DNA of 64,000 nt from Dermatophagoides farinae. Taxonomy: Eukaryota; Arthropoda; Arachnida; Sarcoptiformes; Pyroglyphidae. The position numbers and the translations under genes are program-made. Under the pieces are notes generated by a model. It worked only from the letters and a program-made list of their open reading frames with translations, did not search any database and was not told the DNA's origin. Of this stretch, positions 30,528 through 40,596 are shown piece after piece (position 1 is the stretch's first letter; the number at the start of each line of letters is the position of its first letter). The stretch is from the NCBI RefSeq assembly GCF_024713945.1, contig NC_134678.1, positions 8,060,001-8,124,000 of the forward strand, given 5' to 3'.

Positions 30528-31061
30528 TTAATATTTATTTCCTTTTGTCTGTGTTGATGATGGATAAATTGACGATGACGATGATGATGGATCAATCATT
30601 TGATTTCGTTTAACTGCTAATCCACGTAATATATCTCGACTTTTATGTTTTTTACTCAAGTCTCTTTTAATCTGACTAAATGATGTTAATGGTAATGATT
30701 GTTCAATTAGCCATGATGGTATAAGCCACCCTGAATGTAACATTGATGGATTTAGATAATCATCTGAGCCTTTGGAATAATTAATTAAACGTTGGGAATT
30801 ATTTACAGTAAAAATTTCAAATTGATTTCAACACTTACTAAATGAAATTTTGCGTAAAACATCTGGATTATTATTGTTGTTAATGATTCGTGGCAATTCT
30901 TCACCACCAACACCAGTGAATATGATTCCACCATCATTATCACTCAAACTACCATAAAATGGCGATGCATCCGCCATCAATGTGAATAGAAACGATGAAC
31001 AAATCAAACCAAAATAAATTGTCATCATCATTGATTGATAATTATTCGTAGCCATTATCAT
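30528..31061 (-). CDS. Small secreted protein, possible peptide precursor
   Basis: Two exons, 31061-30839 and 30769-30528 (TAA), joined in phase 1 across a 69-base intron, giving 154 residues. A signal peptide lies near residues 12-32 (MTIYFGLICSSFLFTLMADA). The mature part has an acidic/Gly-rich start, an Asn run, then LHSGWLIPSWLIEQSLPL. A basic stretch follows with possible processing sites (QIKR, SKKHKSR, AVKR), and a Ser-rich tail. No Cys lies in the mature part and there is no Gly-Lys-Arg amidation site, so it is not a classic amidated neuropeptide. No family recognised. A neuropeptide-like or other secreted precursor is an inference from signal plus dibasic sites. Confidence 0.55.
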
Positions 31062-31817
31062 TATTATGTTGATGATAAAAAATGAACAAAACGTTTTGGT
31101 TTAGCCGAAAAATAAAAATCCAAACAGGCCAGAAAATAATGTCCGATATTTATAGGCATTTATCAACAGTAGAATTCCACACCGACACCTGCGTCTTTTG
31201 TGAAAAAGTAAAGAAAGATTCATTTCCGATGTTTATCATATAAACGTTGTTGACGTTAATTCACTATTCATGTATGTAATTATTATTATTTACACGGGAC
31301 AAGAGATATATTACGGATATTTCTTTTTCATATTAGCATAAGTCATATGAATATTTACACACACACACAGAGAAAATGATTTGATGTAATTAAATTAATG
31401 AAATAAAAATCTCTATATTTAGAATATTGATATATGAAAGAATGATGTTTGTTTGTTGATATGCGAAACATAAATATCCAATTTTTTGCCATCTAAATAT
31501 TCATTATTATCTTTCTATTTGTTCTCGGTGTTGGATCAAATTAAATTGAGAGAATCAGTGGTAATAATGATGAAAAGGTAATGATAATAATAAACTTGTG
31601 AATCATTTTATTCCATTAGAAAATAGGCTTCTTGTATCAAAATAGCAGAAGAAAAATAAATCGGATGAAATTCAATAAAATTAATTTTGAACCCTTAATC
31701 CATAATTCATAATATGTTACATTAAAAAATTATTAAATATAATAATATAATGAAATATATTGGCTACTTGTGTGTCATAGTTTTTAGTAAAATTTGAATA
31801 TTTTGTCATCGTCATCA
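31062..31817. other. Intergenic spacer
   Basis: Between the start of the secreted precursor and the stop of the DDI1-type gene (both minus strand). A/T-rich with a CA run near 31360. It should contain the promoter of the former and the 3' UTR of the latter. A minus-strand AATAAA (TTTATT on plus) lies near 31607. Confidence 0.4.
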
Positions 31818-33233
31818 TCATTTGAGATTATCCGGAACAATTATCGATTTGGCAAACAATGCTGCAATTGCTTGATTTTTATCTCCATTGAATGTATCCA
31901 ATTCGATAATCACCTGTTCACGTTTGAATCCCATTGATACTAATTCCTGGATATCTGCTTCTGAATGACGTGATCCAGTACTACTATTGCTACCTGACCC
32001 TTTGTGGAAAAAAAATAAAATAAAATCATGTGGATTTATCAAAAAATTTTCATCTTTCAAAAACATACTTGATTGATGGCCAGAAGTGGATGGAGTTTGA
32101 GCTGATCCACCACTACTATTCGTCATTGGTGATGATTCTTTCAATGATTCTTGTATAGCTTTTTGTACATCATCCTGGGCTAAATCTTCATTCATATTTA
32201 AACGTGCAAATTTCGGTATTTCACTTTCAGAAAGAAACGGTGTTTCCGTTCCTGTGGTACCGATACGTAAAACATTTGATTTGAGATCAATGGAACATTG
32301 ATAACGACGAAGCATATCTAAACCAAGTAACATATCCATTGGTTGATGTTCAAGAATAGTGAATGAACATGGTACAAATACGCCGTTTATTTCCAATTGC
32401 ACAAGATGAATTTTGCCCAAAATTCGTTGTGTACCAACACCACGTGCAATACCGGACCAACGATTATCAATCAATCGGAGAATATTACAACGTTCGGCAC
32501 ATGCTTTACTCATGATTGTTGATTGTGCACCGGAATCGACAAAAGCTTTGATTGGAAATCCATTCACCTTACAATTAATGTATAACATGGCAACTTCAGC
32601 AAAACTTTCGGGCAAATATTCCATAGCTGTTTCCATGTTGGAATCAATTTGTTGTCGTCGTATCTCTTCAGCAATCATTCGCTGGGCTTCCGAATCAAAT
32701 GGATCGGCTAACAACATTCGGATACGACGCTGATCTTCTTTGGCTCGTGCTTCCTGTTGTATACGAAGCGTTTTAGCAAATTCTTCAATTCCTTTATCGA
32801 ATGCTTCAGCTAAACGTGGATTATTTACTCGTAAAGTTGCCACTTGTTCTGGATTCGAACGAAGTGTAGCGAAAATATTTTCAGCTTCACGCCGCTCATT
32901 TTGAACAAGATGATTGGGCACTTGAATGGATGAAAAATCTAATTGAGGTAATTGTTGTTGTTGTTGTTGTTGTCCAAGAAAACCGGCATTATTCATCATT
33001 GTTTGACCACCACGTCCATCTTTCACCAATAACATATCACCATCTTGAACACCATAAAATGACAATGTTTTATTAGATTCTTGTAAAAGTTTTCCATTGA
33101 AAAAGATTGACATATTCATTGAATCAATATTTGTTTCTAATGAACATAATGCTTTGAAATTCTCCAATTCCATATCACCGGACACATCAAGATGAATAAT
33201 CAAATCGGTCAAAGTAGTGATTGTCAATTTCAT
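31818..33233 (-). CDS. DDI1: DDI1/DDI2-type ubiquitin-shuttle aspartic protease
   Basis: ATG at 33233; stop TGA at 31818. An N-terminal ubiquitin-like domain (about 1-75, ending GDMLLVKDGRGG) is followed by a Gln run. Next is a helical region (ENIFATLRSNPEQVATLRVN; LAEAFDKGIEEFAKTL). A retroviral-type protease domain has FVDSGAQSTIM with catalytic Asp at about 233 and the hydrophobic MDMLLGLDMLRRYQC. A UBA domain lies near the end (ADIQELVSMGFKREQV). This is the full DDI1/DDI2 order. The family clips ubiquitinated substrates such as NRF1-type transcription factors and serves proteasome delivery. A 69-base GT-AG intron (32068-32000) between protease and UBA has no in-frame stop and is a multiple of three, so both spliced (about 448 aa) and retained (about 471 aa) forms are translatable. 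It shares a 1.1 kb divergent spacer with ZC3H10. Confidence 0.93.
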   Translation of the reverse strand: MKLTITTLTDLIIHLDVSGDMELENFKALCSLETNIDSMNMSIFFNGKLLQESNKTLSFYGVQDGDMLLVKDGRGGQTMMNNAGFLGQQQQQQQLPQLDFSSIQVPNHLVQNERREAENIFATLRSNPEQVATLRVNNPRLAEAFDKGIEEFAKTLRIQQEARAKEDQRRIRMLLADPFDSEAQRMIAEEIRRQQIDSNMETAMEYLPESFAEVAMLYINCKVNGFPIKAFVDSGAQSTIMSKACAERCNILRLIDNRWSGIARGVGTQRILGKIHLVQLEINGVFVPCSFTILEHQPMDMLLGLDMLRRYQCSIDLKSNVLRIGTTGTETPFLSESEIPKFARLNMNEDLAQDDVQKAIQESLKESSPMTNSSGGSAQTPSTSGHQSSMFLKDENFLINPHDFILFFFHKGSGSNSSTGSRHSEADIQELVSMGFKREQVIIELDTFNGDKNQAIAALFAKSIIVPDNLK

Positions 33234-34350
33234 TTTTTTCAAATCAAAATATCATTCAATTGAACTGTGAATTTTCTATAGAGCAGACTATAAAGAAATG
33301 ATGAAAAAAGTAAACAACTTTGTTTCGAGAATGGATGTCGTAGTGAGTAGAGAATCAAAAAATCATCATCTAACACGATGCATACTGATGATGATGATGA
33401 TGATTATAATCAAGACCTTTTTTGATTAGTGAAAATGGCAGAAATAGTAATACGGAATAAATTTCGCGGCCAAGTTGAAATTTTATGAATAAAATGATTC
33501 GAGAGAGAAATCCTTTCGTATTCTTGAAGGCCTCGACGACGATCGTCGAAGATGATAATGATTTTATACTTTAGATTTTTTTTTCTTTATTGACAAAAGA
33601 AAACGTAGTTTTTTTGGCAATGGGGCAATGTTGTTGAACTTGATGGTAATAATGATGATGAGGAGGAGGCCAATAGAGAGGGGAAAAGAGCAAGAAGAAA
33701 TGTATGAAAAATACAAGGCCGGTTTATTGGTTATATAACTTTCGACGTATAAAATTGAAAAAAAAAATTTTCCATTCATTCATTCATTTAAAATAAATGA
33801 AAGAATATGGAGAACAACTTTTCATTTATAAACTAGGCATCTATTTCGTCATCTATGAATGGGAAAAGAGTGTGTGTTTTTGTGATGAATATATTTTGTT
33901 TTTTTTTTGTTACAAATTGTATCGATGGACTCGCAAATTTTCCGCGTATAACACTTTATAGTGTTCTTCGATAATGAATTGATTGTTATATCAAATTTTG
34001 AGAATTTCATTTTCCGAAACAACAATAGTTCGGGAATTTAGAACAAAATTATAACATTGTTTTTATTTATTAGTTCATAGATTTTGAGTTAAAATTTTCG
34101 TTCAACCAACTTGATCGATCAATGGATGGACCCACTAGCTCATCAAATGATATCATCATAATCAACATTGTTTTTCTCTCTTCTGGATATTTATTGTGAT
34201 AAATTTTACAAATTATGAATGAATGAAATGACTTTAAAGTCAACTGTGTCATCATCATCATAACCTAAGTGATTTTGATTCAATCAATTATTCGTACTTG
34301 AAAAGAAAATTGTTGGAAAAAAAATTGTTGCGATTATTTCATTATATTAA
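33234..34350. promoter_or_regulatory. Divergent promoter region, DDI1 and ZC3H10
   Basis: About 1.1 kb between divergent start codons. It contains ATG/GAT runs, a small palindrome TCGACGACGATCGTCGA (33533-33549) and AACACTTTATAGTGTT (33950-33965). No coding segment was recognised. Confidence 0.4.
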
Positions 34351-36070
34351 ATGTCTACTATGAGCAATGTGAACACACCATCAACATTTCCATCATCAGC
34401 ATCAATGACAATGACAAATAAAAATGAAATTGGCAAGTTTTAAAATTTGACAAAAGTTGAAATTTTCTCATCTAATTTGTATTCATTTTTCCACACTAAT
34501 AGATTATCAAACAAACATGAACGGAATAAATACGGCTAGCAACAATAATAATGGCTATGAATCATCGTCATCTAATAATAATACAAAAAATGACACAAAT
34601 ATTGATTTTGCAAATAATAATTCAGCTACAACTGCTGGTGGTGATTCTGCTAATGCTTTAACATCAGCTACAACTACTACTGCAACGACATCCAATAATA
34701 ATCCAACATCATCAAGTGGTTCAAACAACAATGATAATTCATCCAACAACAACAACAATAATAACCAACAAGATGATGTATGTAGAGATTATCTACGTAA
34801 TGTTTGCCGTCGTGGTAAATCATGCCGTTATAAACATCCAGATGTTAATGATAGCGAAATGATGAAAAATAAAGATCCATACGTATTCTGTCATGATTTT
34901 CAGAATCGTGAATGTCGTAGAGATAATTGTCGATTTTTACATTGTACTAAACAAGAAGAAGAAATATATCGTAATACCGGAAAATTACCACCACATATAC
35001 AGGCTCAATATCCACCAGATGAACGTAATATTGCTCCAGTTTGCAAAGATTTTCTTAACAATACATGTCGTCGTGGTCCACGATGTAAATATCGTCATCC
35101 ATTACCGATGAATGATTCTTTTCATCAATATGGTCATCATCATCATCAACAACAACCACTTCATCATTCATCATCACCATCAAATCCTGTGGCACGTATT
35201 GGAAATCAATTCAATGGCCGTGGCGGTGGTGGTAATTATCCTAATTCACATATGGCCGATTATCCAACACATTATAGTCGAGCTGGATCCAATAGTGGTA
35301 CAATGATGCCTTCAAATTATGGATCATATGATGCTTATGCCGATACAACGCCTCAAAATAAACGTAAACGTTATGATCCTCAATCATCGATGTATCATCA
35401 TGAAAATAATGGTCCATATTCGGGAGCTTATCAGGAGCCACCACCCCCTCCACCACCACCACCATCTGGAAATGTTCGCAATACTTATGGAGGTGGTAAT
35501 TCAATGCATGACACACCTTATGGTGCTAGTGGTGGTGCAGGTGGTTATCCAAACTCACAGCCACCACGTTCACAACAACCACCAACGATCGATTCATCAA
35601 GATCATATCTGGAGGAAGAAAATGCGGCATTACGACGACGTATTGATGATCTAAAGAAACAGGTGCAAGATTTATTGTCCACCAATGAATATTTGATGGA
35701 ACAAATGAATCAGATACGTGCATCTGGACAGGCGGCCGTAGCAGCAGCATGTGGTGCACCACATGGATCAACATCAGTCGCATCATTACAACCACAACCA
35801 ACGCCTGGTTCAGTACAATCGACCGCACCGATTGGTATGTCTGCACCGATAACCTTACAAGCACCGGCACAAGCAGCCGTTGCAATTGGTCCATTACCAC
35901 CAGTTTCAATTGTATCATCGATAGCATCGATTTCATTGCCAACCGTATCGGCACCTGTAACATTGGTACCGAATAGTTCGGCAGCCGCCTATACACCATC
36001 GATGGCAACAATGCATTCTTCAAATCCGTGGCCTTTAGGTGTCGATCAATTACTGAAGAATGATCTTTAA
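34351..36070 (+). CDS. ZC3H10: ZC3H10-type CCCH zinc-finger RNA-binding protein
   Basis: Two exons: 34351-34432 and 34503-36070 (TAA), 549 residues. Three CCCH fingers start near 121 (CRDYLRNVCRRGKSCRYKH), 156 (CHDFQNRECRRDNCRFLHC) and 207 (CKDFLNNTCRRGPRCKYRH). The spacing and the linker with GKLPPHIQ match ZC3H10. A Pro run is followed by a coiled coil (EEENAALRRRIDDLKKQ), also characteristic of ZC3H10, and an Ala/Pro/Ser/Val-rich tail. Vertebrate ZC3H10 binds RNA and affects microRNA processing and mitochondrial function; the role here is by homology. The N-terminal 100 residues are Asn/Ser/Thr-rich. The 70-base first intron appears to use a GC donor (TTG|GCAAGT) and TAATAG acceptor; only this choice keeps the frame. 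AATAAA at 36317. Confidence 0.9.
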
Positions 36071-37221
36071 CAAAACAATTTCTGTATGGCTTTATCCAAC
36101 TATATCACGCCATTTCCATCAATTCATTATTAACACCATTGCATAACCGATATATTGCAAATCATCATCATCATCATTTATTATTATTATTGAAATATAT
36201 TAATCACTCAAAATTCATCCATTATCAACCAAAAAAAAAAAGAAAAGAAAACGAAACAAACATTCAAAAAAATCATTCAACCATCCATCATATATATTCA
36301 TTAATTCATTTAAGAAAATAAAAACAAAACAAGTACCAAGAAATATACTATATTATCTGACATATTATGATGATAATCCATAGCGATATTCATAATTTAT
36401 AATTCATATCATCAATTGTTGCTTATTATTTTTTGAATTATTTAGTAAAAGTCTACTATTACTCTTTCAAGGCAAATACCCACATGCACACATACCATAA
36501 TTAATTCATTCTAATCAATTGATTGTTTTTCCCATACATACACACAAACACACAGTGAACAGTCAGAAAAGCATAAGAGAATATGGAAAAACCCCCTAAA
36601 ACACACACACAGATAACCTTGTTTGTTTGATTACTTAACTATTCACATAGGGTTTTATTTTATTTTTTTTTTTAATTTGGATTATTATTATCCTTATTGC
36701 ACCAATCACACACACACACACACACACAGACATTACAAATATTTTTATTTTCACAACCAAAAAAAATGTGAACATGTTTTTTTTTGGTTTGTTTGTTTGA
36801 TGGGGAATGATGATGAATAATAATAATTTGAAAATGAAAATGAAACAACATCATTTTTTTACTAATTTCGTTTCGTTTATCAATTTTATCAATCATCAAT
36901 ACGGTGACAAGTTTGTTTTAATTTCATTCCTTCGTTCGATAAGTTATCCAAAAGAGCATCAAGTTTGAAAGAGAAAAAAATTTTTTTATCATCAACAATC
37001 TCAAGGTCCATCTATGATCGTTTTTTTGTTTTTTTCTTGGTTATAAAAAACTTGTTTCTGTTGTTAACAGTTAACGAGAAAGAGAGAGAGAAAAAAAAAT
37101 TTAAAATCGGATGACATCTTTAAATTCCAGAAATATAAATTTCATCAAACATTAATAAAATTTTCAAATCAAAAGTATTTTCTTTTCATATCTTGATCAT
37201 TCATTCATCATCTGCATCACC
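36071..37221. other. 3' UTR and intergenic spacer
   Basis: Holds the ZC3H10 3' UTR with AATAAA at 36317, a CA microsatellite (36707-36728) and A/T-rich DNA that must include the FTCD promoter. No coding segment. Confidence 0.45.
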
Positions 37222-39173
37222 ATGAAAAAAATCATTGAATGTGTACCGAATTTTTCCGAAGGTCGAAATCGTCAGGTATGATGAAATCGAGAATTTATTG
37301 ATCGACAAAAATTTAATCTAATTTTTCTCTATCGATTTTAGATTATCGATGCAATTGCCAATGCAATTCGTTCGGTTCCCGGTGTCACACTGTTGGATGT
37401 AGATGCTGGCCAATCGACTAATCGTACCGTGTACACGTTTGTTGGTGATCCAGATACAGTAATTGATGGTGCATTAGCTGCTGCACATGTTGCACAGGAA
37501 TTAATCGATATGAGTAAACATCATGGTGAACATAAACGATTAGGAGCAATGGATGTTTGTCCATTCATACCGGTCAGCGGTGTAACCATGGATGATTGTG
37601 TCGATTGTGCTGAGCGATGTGCCAAACGATTAGCATCGGAATTGAATATTCCCGTATATCTTTATGGTTTCGCTTCCAAACAGGATTATCGGTAAATTAA
37701 TGTCGTTGTTTTCATTTTTTTTTCTTCACTTCATATTAATCACTTGCCATTCAAAACAAACATTAGACGAGAAGTACCACAAATTCGAAGTGGAGAATAT
37801 GAAGGTCTTATGGAAAAATTGAAAGATCCATTATGGATGCCGGATTTCGGGCAACCAGTATTTAGACCAAAATGGGGAGCTTCGATTGTTGGTGCAAGAA
37901 AATTCTTGATTGCTTACAATGTAAATCTAGTATCGACGAAAGAACAAGCACATCGTATAGCATTGATGATTCGTTCAAATCGTATGGATGGTCAAAAAGG
38001 ACGATTAGAAGGTGTACAGGCGATGGGTTGGTATTTGAAAGAACAAAATATATCCCAAGTTACAGTGAACATATTGGATTATGAAATCACATCCATACAT
38101 CAGGTTTATGAAGAAGTTCGTAAAGAGAGTTTGAAATTAAAACTACCTGTAACCGGTAGTGAAATAGTTGGTCTTATACCATTGAAAGCTCTAATGGATG
38201 CAGCAGAATTTTATATTGAAAAAGAATCATTATTCGTGTTGGAAGAAGATCAAAAAATTCATTTGGCCATTAATCGATTGGGTTTGAATTCGATTGGAAC
38301 ATTCGATCCAAAAAAGCGTATCATTGAATATCTTATAAAAGAAGATGATCCAAATAAATTGGTGAATCAAACATTTGCCAATTTTTCATGGATGGTTGCT
38401 GATCGTACTAGTGCACCAGGTGGTGGATCAGTTGCAGCTGCTGTAGCATCACTGGGTTGTGGGTTATCATCAATGGTGGCTAAATTATCGTATGGCAAAA
38501 AAATGTTTGAACATACTGATACTCAAATGCGTCGCATAATACCCCCATTACATAATGCTGTAGCCAAATTTCTATCATTGGTCGATGAGGATACAAATTC
38601 ATTCAATAAATATTTTGAAGCTCGTGCTTTACCACAAGATTGTCAAGAGAACATCAACAAGTGAGTATCACATATCATGTATATTGATGAATGATAAATT
38701 TGATTTCATTCATAGGCGAAAATTGGCAATGGAAGCCGGTCTTCGTCATGCCATCGAAATACCGATGACAACTGCAAGAATCATAACAAAATTATGGCCA
38801 ATCATTGAAGAATTGGTGGAATTGTTTCATCTGCCTACCAGTAGTGATATATCAGTCAGTGTTCATTGTCTAAGAACCGCTGTATATGGTTGTGCGTATA
38901 ATATATTCATCAATTTGAAAGAAACGGATAAAACATCGACACTTCGTGAAGAGGTAAATGAATTAAAGTTGAAATTATTCAATTAAATAATGTCTATACT
39001 TACATCAACTGATATAGATGGGCAACGAAATTCGTGGCCATATCGATATGGCTGAAAAAATGACGGAAAAAATTTTGGCTCGCGTTGAAGAACGAAATCC
39101 AATTATGAATACGATGGCTGATTTGGTTAACGATAATAAGCCAAGAACCGATAATGCTTTGGTTAATGGTTAA
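37222..39173 (+). CDS. FTCD: Formimidoyltransferase-cyclodeaminase
   Basis: Five exons: 37222-37275, 37342-37691, 37767-38660, 38716-38953, 39018-39173 (TAA), phases consistent, 563 residues. The N-terminal transferase half starts [18 protein letters not shown] and carries [19 protein letters not shown] with the His at position 82 expected as catalytic base, then [20 protein letters not shown]. The C-terminal cyclodeaminase half starts near [20 protein letters not shown], the folate-site motif of that domain. The enzyme moves the formimino group from formiminoglutamate to tetrahydrofolate and then cyclises it with release of ammonia, the last step of histidine breakdown, in the cytosol and near the Golgi. 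Length is close to the vertebrate enzyme (about 540) with a slightly longer tail. AATAAA at 39232. Confidence 0.95.
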
Positions 39174-39636
39174 TACTCATAAACACGATTCCCCCAATCT
39201 TTCCAAAACTTGTTACAGATTACACAAATGAAATAAAAGACAAATCCTACTAAGATTCATGATCATAAATAAATTTGCAGGTGCTTCATTTGAAAACCAC
39301 TACTATCGACAGATGGTGCCATTTTATTTTTACCAGATCATTCAGATATGAAACTAAAAATGGTCATGGTCAATATGAATTGCTTTGGGTGATTCTGATC
39401 ATAAAATTGAATTTTTTTTCATGTAATTCAGATAAAATAACATTTGGAAAGCCCAGAAATTGAGTCGATAAAAAAGAAAACAATGATGTAGGGACAATAG
39501 AATTTAATGATAATTCTTGTTCGAATTCAACGACTATTCACGCCATTTTGACCATCGAATGGTTGCAATGCTTGAAATTAGACATTTTACATGGTTTCAT
39601 TTGGAACACAAACATTTGAACTATGGTGTGTATGTG
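39174..39636. other. Convergent 3' spacer with repeat-like segment
   Basis: Between the stops of FTCD (+) and the BLOC1S3-like gene (-). It contains the FTCD poly(A) signal (39232) and, at about 39300-39420, a stretch related to the foldback element near 5930-6065. Confidence 0.45.
39300..39420 (+). repeat. Diverged relative of the 5.7-6.1 kb repeat
   Basis: GATGGTGCCA near 39310 corresponds to GATGGCGCCA near 5932. TATGAATTGCTTTGGGTGATT is matched at 6022-6042 (ATGAATTGCTTTTGGTAATT), both followed by a near-identical ATC and AAATTGAATTTTT. Over about 50 bases the two agree at roughly 85 percent by eye; between the blocks the second copy is about 25 bases shorter. This indicates a dispersed repeat family rather than a single accident. 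Confidence 0.55.
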
Positions 39637-40596
39637 TCAGGATAACAATTTGTTGTTGTTGGCCACAATCGTCGAAGACAATGTGATGAATGACTTATCC
39701 AATTGATTGATGTCATCATTGATCGTTTGTAATAGTTGGCAACTTGTTTGTAATAATTTTTGTGTGGACAACAAATTTCGAATGATTTGGCTATATTTCT
39801 TTTGGGCCATCAAATATGGTGAACAGGACACTTTGATTAAGTTTTGTTTAACATGTTCATTACTTTCCTCTGTAAATGTGTGAAATCAAATCAAATGGTC
39901 AAAAAATCAAAATAAACTAATACTTACTTAACAATGAATGTAAAAGGCTGCTTTCGAGAATGGCATTGAAATAAGTACATGGGCGAATGTATGATAAATG
40001 ATAATCATAAAAAAAAGATTGATGAAATCAAATTAAACAGCAATCAAATTTGATTTGGATTATCATCGAACATAAATCATTCAACTTACGAATTACTACT
40101 TTGACGATGATGACAAGATGCCGTAGTCATGGAATCTGAAAATGGACAAAAAATTGCTCAAATAAATAATTGTTTCCATCAGTAATGTTTAAATTTACCT
40201 TTTTAAAGTGGGTCGATTTTTTGTCCCTGATGATTGAGGTATTGGTGATGAGATCGATGTCACACCTTTATAATCGTTTTTTTGTTTGTCATTTGCATAT
40301 TGGTTTGTATTCTTTGTTGCATTCGTCTCGGTCATGTTGGGTCGTTCATGACCAATGGATTCGGAACTAGTGAATGATGTTTGTTTTACCTCACCAGCAG
40401 TGATATCTTCAGCCATTGGTAAAACATCATCAATAATTTGAACCTGATCAAGTTGGTCATCATTATCATCAGATTCGGAAGCTTCCCCGATAACGACAAC
40501 GGCCGATAATTTATTATTGCTGTTGTCTTTACGATGTACCAATGTCCTCAATTCTTTGCCATTATTATTATTACGAACAGCAGATCGACGATGCAT
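39637..40596 (-). CDS. BLOC1S3-like subunit of the BLOC-1 complex (frame break inside)
   Basis: Four exons on the minus strand: 40596-40199, 40135-40090, a 23-base microexon 39950-39928, and 39869-39637 (TGA). The first exon encodes an acidic, disordered region with VVVIGEASESDDNDD. The GEAxExD motif matches the phospho-rich N-terminal motif of vertebrate BLOC1S3. The last exons encode a helical coiled-coil-like region (LLHSLL, NEHVKQNLIKV, YSQIIRNLLSTQKLLQTSCQ, LLQTINDDINQLDKSF). BLOC-1 acts in sorting to lysosome-related organelles. Splice phases agree except between the first and second exons, where the strong donor AAAAAG|GTAAAT leads into a frame with an early stop. An ATG at 40130 could instead start a shorter product. 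The family call rests on one motif plus architecture. Confidence 0.5.

Noticed and set aside
34555-36023. Several frames overlapping ZC3H10 on both strands
   Set aside because: Shadows of the real gene in other frames; the CCCH fingers and coiled coil fix the true frame.
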